A stretch of 64,000 nucleotides of DNA from Vicinamibacteria bacterium (GCA_023701125.1 JAMPXO010000004.1:1-64000), one strand, 5' to 3'; counted from the first letter of the stretch, positions 13,134 to 21,515 are shown. Notes: generated by a model from the letters alone, not told the origin. A program made the numbers and translations.

Positions 13134-14012
13134 CTAGACCCCGCGCGCCAGGCGCACCAGCGCGTCGTACAGGCGCGACAATTCTGCCTCGCTCCCGAAT
13201 TGAATCTTGAGCAATCCCTTGCCGCCGCGCTGGCGCGCAATCTGGACGCGGGTGCCGAGCGCCGCCCGCAGCTTCTCTTCGGCGGCTCGCGTGTTGGCGT
13301 CGACCGACTTCTTGGTGACGGGACGCGGTGCGCGCAGGTGAGCGACGCGGGCCTCGATCTCGCGGACCGAGAGGCCCTTGCGGGCGGCCTCGCGGCCGAG
13401 CGCGACCTGGTCCTCGGCGGACTCGACGGCCAGCAGCGCGCGGCCATGCCCGGCCGACAGCCGCCCCTCCCCCACCAGGTCGCGCAGCTCGCGTGGCAGC
13501 CGCAGCAGGCGCAGGGTGTTGGCGACGGTGGCGCGGTCGCGCCCGACCTTCTGCGCGACCTGCTCCTGGGTCAGCCGCAGGTCGTCTTGCAGTCGTTGGT
13601 AGGCGACGGCCTCCTCGATCGGCGTCAGCTCCTCGCGCTGGATGTTCTCGACGATCGCCAGCTCCAGCAGGCGATCGTCGGGCACCTCGCGGACCGTGAC
13701 CGGAACGCGGCTGAGGCCCGCCCGCTGCGCAGCCCGCCACCGTCGCTCGCCCGCGATGATCTGGAAGCGGTCGCCGTGGGGCCGCACGACGATCGGCTGC
13801 ACGATGCCGCTTTCGCGAATCGAGTCGACCAGCTCCTGCAGCCGGGCCTCGCCCATCACGCTGCGCGGCTGCAGCGGGTTGGGCTCGAGACGGTCGACGG
13901 CGACTTCATGCGGCACCACGGGCCCGGCCACCGGAGGTGGCGGGGCCGCCGGCGCCGGCTCAGGCTCCGGCAGTAGCGCCGAGAGGCCCTTGCCCAGTGC
14001 CTTGCGCGTCAT
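13134..14012 (-). CDS. parB: Chromosome-partitioning protein ParB
   Basis: A 292-residue DNA-binding CTP switch protein that loads at parS and spreads along the DNA. The N-terminus RKALGKGLSALL is the usual ParA-stimulating segment. The ParB/Srx CTP-binding domain follows, with the motif GERRWRAAQRAG near residue 90. The helix-turn-helix has LTQEQVAQKVGRDRATVANT near 150, and the C-terminal dimerisation domain follows a linker. The start overlaps the end of parA by 53 nt, which is long for this genome, but MTRKALGKGL is clearly the family start. Two parS sites lie about 0.8 kb upstream. Confidence 0.98.
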   Translation of the reverse strand: MTRKALGKGLSALLPEPEPAPAAPPPPVAGPVVPHEVAVDRLEPNPLQPRSVMGEARLQELVDSIRESGIVQPIVVRPHGDRFQIIAGERRWRAAQRAGLSRVPVTVREVPDDRLLELAIVENIQREELTPIEEAVAYQRLQDDLRLTQEQVAQKVGRDRATVANTLRLLRLPRELRDLVGEGRLSAGHGRALLAVESAEDQVALGREAARKGLSVREIEARVAHLRAPRPVTKKSVDANTRAAEEKLRAALGTRVQIARQRGGKGLLKIQFGSEAELSRLYDALVRLARGV

Positions 14013-14766
14013 TTTCGAGGATCTCCCTGGCGAGGGCGAGGTACGCTTCCGCGCCCTTGGACTTGATGTCGTAGAGGATGATCGGCTTGCCGAACGACGG
14101 CGCTTCGCCCAGCCGAACGCTGCGCGGGATGTGGGCGCCGAAGACCCGGCCCGGGAAGTGCGAGCGGACCTCGGAGATGACCTGCTGGGTGAGCGTCATC
14201 CGCAGGTCGACCATGGTCAACAGCACGCCTGCGATGTCGAGACGCGCATTGAAGGCGGACTGGACCCGGCGCAGGGTCGACAGCAGTTCGGTCACGCCCT
14301 CCAGCGCGAAGTACTCGCATTGCAACGGTACCAGCACCGCGTCGGCGGCCACCAGGGCGTTGAGGGTCAACAGCCCGAGCGACGGCGGGCAGTCGATCAG
14401 CACGTAGTCGTACTCGGCGGCGGCCGTCGCCAGGGCGGTCCGCAGCCTGTACTCGCGCTCGTCAGCCGTCACCAACTCGATCTCGGCCCCGATCAGGTTG
14501 CGGTCGGAGGGCACGAGATGGAGGCTGGCGAGATCGGTGGCCAGCCGGGCCTCGGCGACCGTGCGCTCGCCGGAGAGCAGGTCGTAGGCGCTCGGGCGCG
14601 GGTCGCGGGAGCGCCGCCCGAGCCCCGAGGTCAGATTGCCCTGGGGATCGAGGTCGATCGCCAGCACCTTCTTCTCGGCCGCGGCCAACGAGGCGGCGAG
14701 GTTGATGACGGTCGTGGTCTTGCCCACTCCGCCTTTCTGGTTCGCTACAGCCAGGATGCGCGCCAC
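13960..14766 (-). CDS. parA: Chromosome-partitioning ATPase ParA (Soj)
   Basis: A 268-residue ParA-type ATPase. It has the deviant Walker A KGGVGKTT (11-18), a switch I-like DLDPQGNLTSGLG segment, Walker B VLIDCPPSLGLLTLNAL, and the MVDLRMTLTQQV region. It binds DNA non-specifically as an ATP dimer and pulls ParB-parS complexes along the nucleoid. The C-terminus runs 17 codons into parB. The first parS site lies 51 nt upstream of its start, so ParB binding could also affect its own transcription, as inference. Confidence 0.98.
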   Translation of the reverse strand: MARILAVANQKGGVGKTTTVINLAASLAAAEKKVLAIDLDPQGNLTSGLGRRSRDPRPSAYDLLSGERTVAEARLATDLASLHLVPSDRNLIGAEIELVTADEREYRLRTALATAAAEYDYVLIDCPPSLGLLTLNALVAADAVLVPLQCEYFALEGVTELLSTLRRVQSAFNARLDIAGVLLTMVDLRMTLTQQVISEVRSHFPGRVFGAHIPRSVRLGEAPSFGKPIILYDIKSKGAEAYLALAREILENDAQGTGQGPLGATAGA

Positions 14767-14816
14767 GGCAGGCCGACCTCCTCCACTACGGGCCGAGAGG
14801 ATACCACCCCGGCGAA

Positions 14817-14832
14817 TGTTCCACGTGAAACA
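14817..14832. promoter_or_regulatory. parS site 1 (one mismatch)
   Basis: TGTTCCACGTGAAACA, one base away from the 16-bp palindromic parS consensus TGTTTCACGTGAAACA. It lies between the parA start and the rsmG stop, 29 nt from site 2. Such sites load ParB next to the origin. Confidence 0.9.
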
Positions 14833-14861
14833 GGCCCCCAGGCCGCGGCGGAGCCGTCCGA

Positions 14862-14877
14862 TGTTTCACGTGAAACA
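14862..14877. promoter_or_regulatory. parS site 2 (perfect palindrome, overlaps the rsmG stop codon)
   Basis: TGTTTCACGTGAAACA, a perfect match to the consensus parS. On the minus strand it supplies the last codons and the TGA of rsmG (stop at 14866-14868). It is about 4 kb from the dnaA region, as expected for an origin-proximal centromere. Confidence 0.96.
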
Positions 14878-15339
14878 TCGGGTCGAGACGTGCACGTCCG
14901 GAGCCCATCCCGGCTCTGGCTGGAACCCGCCGCGCGAGGCTGGCGCGGCGCCCACCTGAACCCACTGCCCACCGGGCCGCAACAGCGGCCACAGATCGCG
15001 CGCCTCCAGCTGCAGGGCCCGCAACACGATGGCGTCGGCCGGGGCGCCGGCGTAACCGTCGTGCCGCGCCCGCACGGCCTCGGCCTGCGCTCCGGTCGCC
15101 CGAATCGCCTCGCACAGGAACGCCCAGCGCCGCATTCGCGGTTCGAGCAGGGTGACCACCAGATCGGGCCGCAGGGTCGCCAGCACCAGGCCGGGGGAGC
15201 CGTTCCCGCTGCCGATGTCGAGCACGCGGGGGCCCTGCAGCCGGGCAGCCCAGGCGGGAATGCCCGCGACGAGCCGCAGCACCCGGCTCTCCGCGTCGCG
15301 AGCCCCGGTCAGGTTGATGCGGGGGTTCCACTCCGCCAC
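14866..15339 (-). CDS. rsmG: 16S rRNA (guanine-N7) methyltransferase RsmG (GidB); true start probably upstream
   Basis: RsmG methylates G527 of 16S rRNA using SAM. Motif I is VLDIGSGNGSPGLVLA, and the N-terminal WNPRINLTG matches the family WNxxxNLT segment. From the first canonical start (GTG 15339) the protein is 157 residues and starts inside the conserved first helix. The same frame is open upstream and encodes a good RsmG N-terminus (AALARLGLEGPPRERLGRYL, then DLVAEWN), but that stretch, 15340-15420, has no ATG, GTG or TTG. A CTG at 15399 is the best alternative start. The gene lies 79 nt after jag; mnmE and mnmG, often neighbours here, are absent. The stop lies within parS site 2. Confidence 0.85.
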   Translation of the reverse strand: MAEWNPRINLTGARDAESRVLRLVAGIPAWAARLQGPRVLDIGSGNGSPGLVLATLRPDLVVTLLEPRMRRWAFLCEAIRATGAQAEAVRARHDGYAGAPADAIVLRALQLEARDLWPLLRPGGQWVQVGAAPASRGGFQPEPGWAPDVHVSTRCFT

Positions 15340-15418
15340 CAGGTCGAGGTAGCGGCCGAGGCGCTCGCGGGGCGGGCCCTCCAGGCCCAGCCGGGCCAGC
15401 GCTGCGCCGTGAGCCGAC

Positions 15419-16120
15419 TCAGGCGTGCGGCGCCTCGCCCTCGGCCCGGCGGCTGACCACGACCCGGCGCTCCCGGCCCTCGCCCTGGCTCTGGCTGGCC
15501 ACGCCCGGCACCTCGGCCACGGCCATGTGGACGATCCGCCGGTCGTACGCGTTGAGGGCCGGCATCGGCCGCGGACGGCCGTCCTCGGCGACGGCCCGGG
15601 CCACCGCCAGCGCCTCCTCCCGCAGGTGCTCGTCGCGGCGCAGGCGCACCGCCTCGCACCGCAACTCGACCCGCGCCGCGGGGTCGGCGTTGGCCGCCAC
15701 TCGCTGCAGCACCAGCGTCAGCGCTTCCAGCGCCTCCCCGTTGTCGTGGAGCAGCACGCGGGTCCCGTCGCCGCTCAACGAGAGGACCTCACCTCGTGAG
15801 CCGCTCGCGGCCTCGACCTCGATCGCGCCTCCCGCGGCCTCCGCCAGGGCGGCAATCACGCGCCGCACGGCGGCCGCCGGATCGCCTGTCGCCTGGGGGG
15901 CTTCCGGGGCGCGGGTCGGAATCGGTCGCACGGCCTCGGCTCGCGCCGGCGGAGCCACGATCACGGCGATTCGGGCCGGCGTGGCGGGTGCGTTACGGCC
16001 CGCCGCGGTTCCCGGCTCCAGGACCGCGTAGCGCAGGCTGGCCGCGGGCACGCCCAGGGTTCGGGCCGCATCGGCCACTGCCGCCGCCTCGTCGACGCCC
16101 GTGAAGACCGGGTCCCTCAT
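15419..16120 (-). CDS. jag: Jag/KhpB RNA-binding protein (Jag-N, KH, R3H)
   Basis: A 233-residue cytoplasmic RNA-binding protein. It has a short Jag N-terminal domain (residues 1-40, AAAVADAARTLGVPAASLRY), a Pro/Ala-rich linker, a KH-type segment around 100-150, and an R3H domain near the C-terminus (ALNAYDRRIVHMAV, with Arg and His three residues apart). In other bacteria Jag/KhpB binds many transcripts and affects division and envelope growth. The ATG overlaps the yidC stop by 4 nt, the standard yidC-jag pair. The end is Arg/Glu-rich. Identity is strong from context and R3H. Confidence 0.92.
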   Translation of the reverse strand: MRDPVFTGVDEAAAVADAARTLGVPAASLRYAVLEPGTAAGRNAPATPARIAVIVAPPARAEAVRPIPTRAPEAPQATGDPAAAVRRVIAALAEAAGGAIEVEAASGSRGEVLSLSGDGTRVLLHDNGEALEALTLVLQRVAANADPAARVELRCEAVRLRRDEHLREEALAVARAVAEDGRPRPMPALNAYDRRIVHMAVAEVPGVASQSQGEGRERRVVVSRRAEGEAPHA

Positions 16121-17769
16121 CGCTTCTTCCTCTCGGGGGCAGGTTCGGCCGGGTGCAACAGCTTCAGCGTGATCGCCTGCTGCACGATCGCGCAGACGTT
16201 GGAGGCCAGCCAGTACAGGTTCAGCCCGGCCGGTGCCGCGAAGAACATCACGACCAGAACCAGCGGCATCAGCATCATGATCCGCTGCTGCGCTGGGTCC
16301 ATCGCCGACGGCGTGAACTTCTGCATCAGCACCATCGACAGGCCCATCAGGATCGGGGTGGCGAACCAGGGGTCGCGGTGCGACAGGTCGGGAATCCACA
16401 GGAAGGGCGCGCCGCGCAGGTCGATCGAGACCTGCAGCACGCGGTAGAACGCGAACAGGAACGGCATCGTCAGCAGCAGCGGCAGACAGCCGAGCAGCAT
16501 CTGGCTGCCCATGTTCATGCCGTGCTTCGCGTACAGCGCCGTCATCTCCGCGTGCATTTCCTGGCGCTTCGGATCGAGCGGCGGGACCTTGCGGTAGCGC
16601 TCCTGGATCACCTTCATCTCGGGCGCCATCTTGGCCATCTTCATGCCGTTGGCGATCGAGAGATGGCGCAGCGGCGCCATCACCAGGTTGATGAACACGG
16701 TCAGCGCCACGATCGCCCAGCCGTAGTTCCCGACGTAGCCGTGGACGAAGCGGAGCAGGCGCAGCAGCGGCACCACGATCGGGCCGATCCAGTCCCCCAC
16801 TCCGACCACCGCGTGGAGCTGATGGCCCACCCGGGCCAGCCCGTCGTAGTCCTTGGCGCCGACGAACAGCAGGGCGCCGGCGGGCCCGAGCGGCAGCAGC
16901 GCGACCGGCAACTCCAGCTTCGGCACCGCGGGATCGGTCGACGGAACCTCGACTCGGCGCACCTCGGCCGGCGCGGGCTCGGCCGGAACCATCAGCGCAG
17001 CGAAGTATTGGCTCTCCACCCCGACCCAGCGCACCGCCGGGGCCGCAACAGGAGCCTCGAGACCGTGAACCACAACCCGGTGTGTCGCCCCTCCGTCGAA
17101 CCACACTCCCTGGGGCGCGACATAGCCCTGAACCGCCTGCTCGGCGGCGGTCGGATTGCCGAGGCCGGGCCCCCAACTGAGCCGCACCGGCAACTCCCGT
17201 CCGGCCTTCCTGACGACGGCCCTGACCTCGACCAGCCCGTCCTTCCGGAAGTTGAGCTCCTTGTTCGCCTCCAGGTCGCCGGCCGCGAATGCGAAGCGCA
17301 ACAGGCTGCCCTCAGCTCCCACCGTCAGCATCTCGCTGGAGCTCTGGAACAGCGCCGCGCGCAGCGCCGCATCGACCTCGCGGTCGCCGGTTTCCAGGTC
17401 CAGCGGCCACGGCCCGCCCACGGCGGCGCGCACCAGCTCCAGCGGCGCGCCGCGCTCGTCGTGGAAGCGGTCGAGCCGCCACGACACCAGGCGCGCGCCG
17501 CGGTTGCTGAAGGCCAGTGCCCGGCCCAGGCCGGTCACCTCGACGCGGCGCTCGCGCTCGTCGACGACCGCTTCCACGGCCGGCGTGGGCGTCGCCTCGG
17601 CGCTCGGCCCGGCGACCACCGCGTCCGGCGCCGCGGCGCTGGCCGCCGGAGCCGCCGGAGCCGAAGTCGGCGGCCGCTGTGGCCGGGCCGGCGGTGGGAA
17701 CAGCAGGCGGTAGCCGGTCAGGACCAGGAACGACAGCGCCACCGCGAGTAACAGACGACGTTCTTCCAT
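16117..17769 (-). CDS. yidC: Membrane protein insertase YidC (Gram-negative type)
   Basis: A 550-residue inner-membrane insertase. Transmembrane segment 1 (LLLAVALSFLVLTGYRLLF) is followed by a Pro/Ala-rich stretch and a large periplasmic beta-domain (about 60-350), the Gram-negative layout. The C-terminal hydrophobic core has NYGWAIVALTVFINLVMAPL, the cytoplasmic loop MKMAKMAPEMKVIQERYRK and later helices ending with a basic tail PERKKR. It inserts and folds membrane proteins such as ATP synthase c, alone or with SecYEG. It lies between yidD (19-nt gap) and jag (4-nt overlap). Confidence 0.98.
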   Translation of the reverse strand: MEERRLLLAVALSFLVLTGYRLLFPPPARPQRPPTSAPAAPAASAAAPDAVVAGPSAEATPTPAVEAVVDERERRVEVTGLGRALAFSNRGARLVSWRLDRFHDERGAPLELVRAAVGGPWPLDLETGDREVDAALRAALFQSSSEMLTVGAEGSLLRFAFAAGDLEANKELNFRKDGLVEVRAVVRKAGRELPVRLSWGPGLGNPTAAEQAVQGYVAPQGVWFDGGATHRVVVHGLEAPVAAPAVRWVGVESQYFAALMVPAEPAPAEVRRVEVPSTDPAVPKLELPVALLPLGPAGALLFVGAKDYDGLARVGHQLHAVVGVGDWIGPIVVPLLRLLRFVHGYVGNYGWAIVALTVFINLVMAPLRHLSIANGMKMAKMAPEMKVIQERYRKVPPLDPKRQEMHAEMTALYAKHGMNMGSQMLLGCLPLLLTMPFLFAFYRVLQVSIDLRGAPFLWIPDLSHRDPWFATPILMGLSMVLMQKFTPSAMDPAQQRIMMLMPLVLVVMFFAAPAGLNLYWLASNVCAIVQQAITLKLLHPAEPAPERKKR

Positions 17770-17788
17770 GGTCTCCTCGGGCTCCCCG

Positions 17789-18043
17789 TCAGGGCACCGG
17801 GTCGGGTCCGCCGCGGCTCAGCGGCTGGCAGCGAGCCAGGCGCCACACCGTGAGGCGGAAACCACGCCACGCCCCGTGCCGCTCGAGGGCCTCCTCCGCG
17901 TACGCGCTGCAGCTCGGAACGAACCGGCAATGGCCCCCGAGCCAGGGGGCCAGCGTGATGCGGTAGATCTCAATTCCGGCCAGCAGGGCGGCTTCGCCGC
18001 GCCGGCCGGCCTTCCAGGCGGCGCAGGCGCTGGGCCAGCTCAC
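17789..18043 (-). CDS. yidD: Membrane protein insertion efficiency factor YidD
   Basis: An 84-residue YidD protein with the conserved core [20 protein letters not shown], then [12 protein letters not shown] and [18 protein letters not shown]. It is a small membrane-associated protein that assists YidC. The GTG at 18043 overlaps the rnpA 3' end by 74 nt. Such an overlap is common for this pair. The first 20 residues are not conserved in the family, so a later start is possible, but no better start codon lies between 18043 and the core. Confidence 0.9.
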   Translation of the reverse strand: MSWPSACAAWKAGRRGEAALLAGIEIYRITLAPWLGGHCRFVPSCSAYAEEALERHGAWRGFRLTVWRLARCQPLSRGGPDPVP

Positions 18044-18338
18044 GCGTCACCTCCTGGGCAGAACGGCTGGGGAGCTCGGGCTTGCCGACGGCCACCAGGT
18101 CGGTGCCACGGTCGAGCGACAGGCCACGGAACGCTTCGCGAAGCAGGCGCTTGGCGCGATTGCGCACCACCGCGCCGCCGACCTTCCGGCCCACGGCCAG
18201 ACCGAGCCGAGCCGAGGTCCGCTCGCGGTCCAGGGCGAAGAGGACGAACAGCGCCCCGTCGAGTCGCAGGCCGTCCTTGAGGACCCGGCGAAAGTCGCCA
18301 CCCGAACGCAGCCGACGCTCCCGACCCAGGTCCCCCAC
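17970..18338 (-). CDS. rnpA: Ribonuclease P protein component
   Basis: A 122-residue basic protein that helps the RNase P RNA mature tRNA 5' ends. Family motifs: [18 protein letters not shown] at the N-terminus and the RNR box in [14 protein letters not shown]. The GTG at 18338 is chosen because it comes 15 nt after the rpmH stop and leaves the usual length. The frame is open well upstream but that part is rpmH DNA in another frame. The C-terminal basic tail ([12 protein letters not shown]) extends into the yidD overlap. Confidence 0.93.
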   Translation of the reverse strand: MGDLGRERRLRSGGDFRRVLKDGLRLDGALFVLFALDRERTSARLGLAVGRKVGGAVVRNRAKRLLREAFRGLSLDRGTDLVAVGKPELPSRSAQEVTRELAQRLRRLEGRPARRSRPAGRN

Positions 18339-18352
18339 GAGCCGCCCCGGCT

Positions 18353-18487
18353 CTAGAGAGCGATCCGCTTGCGCCCCTTCTGACGACGCCGCTTCAACAC
18401 GAGGCGTCCGCCCTTGGTCCGCATCCGGACCAGGAAACCGTGGGTGCGATGGCGGTGGCGATTGTTCGGTTGGAACGTCCTCTTCAT
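18353..18487 (-). CDS. rpmH: Ribosomal protein bL34
   Basis: A 44-residue very basic protein starting [20 protein letters not shown] and ending [12 protein letters not shown], the standard bL34 sequence. It is part of the large ribosomal subunit. It is the first gene of the minus-strand run and is divergent from dnaA, the classical rpmH-dnaA arrangement near the origin. A strong promoter match lies 80 nt upstream. Confidence 0.98.
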   Translation of the reverse strand: MKRTFQPNNRHRHRTHGFLVRMRTKGGRLVLKRRRQKGRKRIAL

Positions 18488-18567
18488 GGTTCTCCCAGCA
18501 TCGAAGGCGCAGGCCCGCGGTCGCGTGAGGCGCTCGGGCCTGAAGAGACCGGCCGACGAAAGCGGTA

Positions 18568-18597
18568 AGTTTACGATCGCCCGCCACCCGCTGTCAA
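18568..18597 (-). promoter_or_regulatory. rpmH promoter
   Basis: Minus strand: TTGACA (18592-18597, perfect -35), 18-bp spacer, TAAACT -10 (18568-18573, 4/6). Predicted start near 18561, about 75 nt before the rpmH ATG. It is one of the best promoter matches in the window and probably drives rpmH-rnpA-yidD-yidC-jag. Confidence 0.6.
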
Positions 18598-18629
18598 ACT
18601 GGGGTCACCGATCGCAAGGCGCCCCAGCG

Positions 18630-18659
18630 TTGAGTCGCCGCCGCTTCGTGTGCTAACGT
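18630..18659 (+). promoter_or_regulatory. Candidate dnaA promoter
   Basis: Plus strand: TTGAGT (18630-18635), 18-bp spacer, TAACGT (18654-18659). Matches are 4/6 and 3/6. The DnaA-box-like sites at 18702-18733 lie downstream of it, which would allow autoregulation of dnaA. Weak evidence on its own. Confidence 0.3.
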
Positions 18660-18842
18660 CGCCGCTTCGGACGGACGCGCTCCCGCTCCCGTCGACACTC
18701 GATTTCCACAGATGTTGAAATCTCTGTGCAAAACCCGCCCACTCGGGCGCGGCGCGGGGCGTCGCTGGCCGGCCCTTGGCTCAAGCCCTTTTCAGCAAGG
18801 CACTTACGTCCCGTCCACGTCGTCGCGGGGAGCGCAGCTTCG

Positions 18843-20147
18843 GTGAACCTCTGGGATCAGATCCTCGGCCAGCTCGAGCGCAAGCTGACCCGCCATACCT
18901 TCAGCCTGTGGTTCCGCCCGACGACGCTGCTGGCGGAGGACGCCGACGCGCTGCGCGTGCGCGTGCCGTCCGCCCAGTTCAAGGACTGGCTGACCAAGAA
19001 CTACCAGCCCGTGCTGCAGGAGGTCCTGGTCGAACTGGGCCGGCCCGACGTGCGGATCGTGTTCGAACCGGAGGAGGCCGAGGCGCCGACGCCGGCGGCC
19101 ACGTCCGCCCCGGACGCCCAGCGTGACGACGCCCTGGCTCCGCTCAACCCGAAGTACACCTTCGAGAGCTTCGTCGTCGGCTCCTCCAACCAGTTCGCCC
19201 ATGCCGCGGCCCGGGCCGTCGCCGAGATCCCCTCGAAGTCCTACAACCCGCTCTACCTCTACGGCGGCGTGGGCCTCGGCAAGACCCACCTGATGCACGC
19301 GATCGGCCACTACATCCAGGCTCGCAACCAGAAGCTGCGGCTGCTCTACATCTCCTCCGACCGCTTCATCAACGAGATGATCAACTCGATCCGCTTCGAC
19401 CGCCTGCCGGCCTTCCGACAGAAGTACCGCGCGATCGACGTGTTGCTGGTCGACGACATCCAGTTCATGGCCGGCAAGGACCGCACCCAGGAAGAGTTCT
19501 TCCACATCTTCAACGCCCTGCACGACAGCCAGAAGCAGATCGTGATCTCGTCCGACTGTCCGCCGCGGCAGATCCCGAGCCTCGAGGAGCGGCTGCAGTC
19601 GCGCTTCGAGTGGGGGCTGATCGCCGACATCCAGCCACCGGACATCGAGACCAAGGTCGCGATTCTGCGCAAGAAGGCCGAGTCGGAGCGGGTCGAGGTG
19701 CCGGAGAACGTCGCGCTCTTCATCGCCAGCAAGGTGCGCACGAACATCCGCGAGTTGGAGGGCAGCCTGATCCGGCTGGTCGCCTACGCGAGCCTGACCG
19801 GCCGCGACATCGACCTGCCGCTGACCCAGGAAGTCCTGAAGGACCTGCTCCACACCGAGGACAAGCCGATCAGCCCGGAGATGATCCAGAAACTGGTCGC
19901 CGACCACTACAATGTGAAGCTCGCCGAACTCAAGACCCGAAACAACTCCAAGGCGGTCGCGCTGCCGCGCCAGGTCGCGATGTACCTGATGAAGACGTTG
20001 ACCGACGCCTCGCTGCCCGAGATCGGGAAAGCTTTCGGCAAGCACCACACCACGGTCATCCACTCCGTGCGGAAGATCGACGACCAGCGCAAGAAGGATC
20101 CCGATTTCGACAGGTTGATCCACAGCCTGATGCACTCATTCCGATGA
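18843..20147 (+). CDS. dnaA: Chromosomal replication initiator DnaA
   Basis: A 434-residue initiator that binds DnaA boxes and opens the origin. Domain I starts with NLWDQILGQLERKLTRHTFS. A short acidic/Ala-rich domain II follows (about 75-100). The AAA+ domain has Walker A GGVGLGKT (141-148) and Walker B VDDIQF (203-208). The DNA-binding domain IV carries GKHHTTVIHSVRKID at the C-terminus. The GTG at 18843 is preferred because it gives the usual domain I start and has GGGGAG 10 nt upstream. The frame is open to 18726, but the upstream residues are not DnaA-like. Confidence 0.98.
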   Translation: MNLWDQILGQLERKLTRHTFSLWFRPTTLLAEDADALRVRVPSAQFKDWLTKNYQPVLQEVLVELGRPDVRIVFEPEEAEAPTPAATSAPDAQRDDALAPLNPKYTFESFVVGSSNQFAHAAARAVAEIPSKSYNPLYLYGGVGLGKTHLMHAIGHYIQARNQKLRLLYISSDRFINEMINSIRFDRLPAFRQKYRAIDVLLVDDIQFMAGKDRTQEEFFHIFNALHDSQKQIVISSDCPPRQIPSLEERLQSRFEWGLIADIQPPDIETKVAILRKKAESERVEVPENVALFIASKVRTNIRELEGSLIRLVAYASLTGRDIDLPLTQEVLKDLLHTEDKPISPEMIQKLVADHYNVKLAELKTRNNSKAVALPRQVAMYLMKTLTDASLPEIGKAFGKHHTTVIHSVRKIDDQRKKDPDFDRLIHSLMHSFR

Positions 20148-20383
20148 ACTTGCGCCGCTTTTCCTGCTCCTCCCCCTGTGGGCGCGTGGCGTTCGCCATG
20201 TGCATCGCCATCCTTCCTCAGGCCGGCGCGGCCCGCGGCCTGCTTGTGCACAACTCCGCCCACAGCCGGACCACTTCCGGCTCAGCGACTTGCGACGTTA
20301 CCCGCAGCTTCCACAGCCACCTCTTTCACTTCTTGTATTCCCCCTCCTGGTCGAATTGAAGGGAACGAGGAAGGAATAGACCC
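20148..20383. other. dnaA-dnaN intergenic region with DnaA-box-like sites
   Basis: This 236-nt gap carries no gene. DnaA-box-like sequences are TTGTGCACA at 20244-20252 (one mismatch, nearly palindromic) and GCTTCCACA near 20307 (two mismatches). TGATCCACA at 20116-20124 (one mismatch) lies just inside the dnaA end. A pyrimidine-rich stretch around 20320-20350 and the AT-richer tract up to 20380 precede dnaN. The gap could be the unwinding part of oriC, but this rests on weak matches. Confidence 0.35.
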
Positions 20384-21493
20384 ATGGAATTCGTCGTCCG
20401 CAAGACCGACCTGGTGAAGGAACTGTCGCTCGTCCAGGGCATCGTCGAGCGCAAGAACTCGATCCCGATCCTCGCCAACGTCCTGCTCGAGGCCGAGCGC
20501 GGCGGCGGGCTGCGGATCTCGGCCACAGACCTCGACGTCTCGCTGCGCTCGTCGTGCCCGGCCGACGTGGCGACGCCCGGGGCGCTGACGCTCGGCGCCA
20601 AGAAGCTGTTCGAGATCGCGCGCGTGCTGCCCGACGCCGACGTCCGCGTCGCCGTCGGCGCCGACGGCTGGGCCAGCCTCGAGTGCGAGCGGGTCCGGTA
20701 CCGGATGGCGGGTCTGCCCCGCGAGGACTTCCCCGCCCTGCCCGAAGCCGAAGGCGCCGCCGGCGTCGAACTGCCCGCAGCGCCGCTGCGCGAGATGATC
20801 CTGCGCACCGCGTTCGCGATCACCGCCGAGGACGCCCGCTATTACCTGTCGGGGGCACTGCTCGTGCTGGAGCCCGAGGGCTGCGTGCTGGTCGCGACCG
20901 ACGGTCACCGCCTCGCCTACACCCGGGCCGCCGCCACGATCGACGTCAAGGAGCCGCGCCGGGTGCTGGTCCCGCGCAAGGCCGTGCACGAACTGGCGCG
21001 GCTGATCGAGGGCGCCGAGAGCGTCGCCTTCGAGGCCCGCGACGCGCACCTGCTGTTCCGCTCCGGCGGCCGCACCCTGGCCTGCAAGACGATCGAGGGC
21101 CAGTTCCCGGCCTTCGAGCGGGTGATCGCGGTCACCGGCGAGCGCCGCATCGAACTCTCTCGCGACGCTCTCGTCACCGCCGTGCGCCGCGTCAGCCTGC
21201 TCTCGTCCGAGCGCAGCCGCGCCGTCCGCGTCGGCCTCGGCAAGGGCAAGCTCGAGTTGTCCGCGCAGTCCCCCGACCAGGGCGAAGCGCGCGAGACGCT
21301 GGTCGTCGACGAGAACGGGCCGGAGTTGGAAATCGGCTTCAACGCCGCCTACCTGCTCGACTTCCTCGGCGTGGTCGGCACCGACACGGTGTGGCTGGAG
21401 TTGAAGGATGCCGAGAGCCAGGGCCTGCTGCGGCCCGGCGGCGAACCCGGCGTCGTCGACTACCGCTACGTCGTGATGCCGATGCGGTTCTAG
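20384..21493 (+). CDS. dnaN: DNA polymerase III beta sliding clamp
   Basis: A 369-residue ring-clamp subunit that tethers the replicative polymerase to DNA. It starts MEFVVRKTDLVKELSLVQGI, carries the IPILANVLLEAERGG and LVATDGHRLAYTRA segments typical of domains 1 and 2, and ends DYRYVVMPMRF, matching the family C-terminus. It follows dnaA and precedes recF with a 22-nt gap. The ATG has AGGAAGGAATA upstream as a ribosome-binding site. Confidence 0.98.
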   Translation: MEFVVRKTDLVKELSLVQGIVERKNSIPILANVLLEAERGGGLRISATDLDVSLRSSCPADVATPGALTLGAKKLFEIARVLPDADVRVAVGADGWASLECERVRYRMAGLPREDFPALPEAEGAAGVELPAAPLREMILRTAFAITAEDARYYLSGALLVLEPEGCVLVATDGHRLAYTRAAATIDVKEPRRVLVPRKAVHELARLIEGAESVAFEARDAHLLFRSGGRTLACKTIEGQFPAFERVIAVTGERRIELSRDALVTAVRRVSLLSSERSRAVRVGLGKGKLELSAQSPDQGEARETLVVDENGPELEIGFNAAYLLDFLGVVGTDTVWLELKDAESQGLLRPGGEPGVVDYRYVVMPMRF

Positions 21494-21515
21494 GCGGGGT
21501 GGCGCGTCCCGAACG

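Larger units (their letters stand above)
18488..18842. other. Divergent rpmH/dnaA intergenic region, candidate part of oriC
   Basis: This 355-nt gap has no gene. It holds the rpmH promoter (minus), a weaker dnaA promoter (plus), and DnaA-box-like 9-mers: TGTGCAAAA at 18725-18733, which is TTTTGCACA on the minus strand and fits TTWTNCACA, and ATTTCCACA at 18702-18710 with one mismatch. Strand bias switches here, from all-minus to all-plus. These together suggest the origin is here and/or in the dnaA-dnaN gap. A full box cluster is not evident. Confidence 0.45.
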
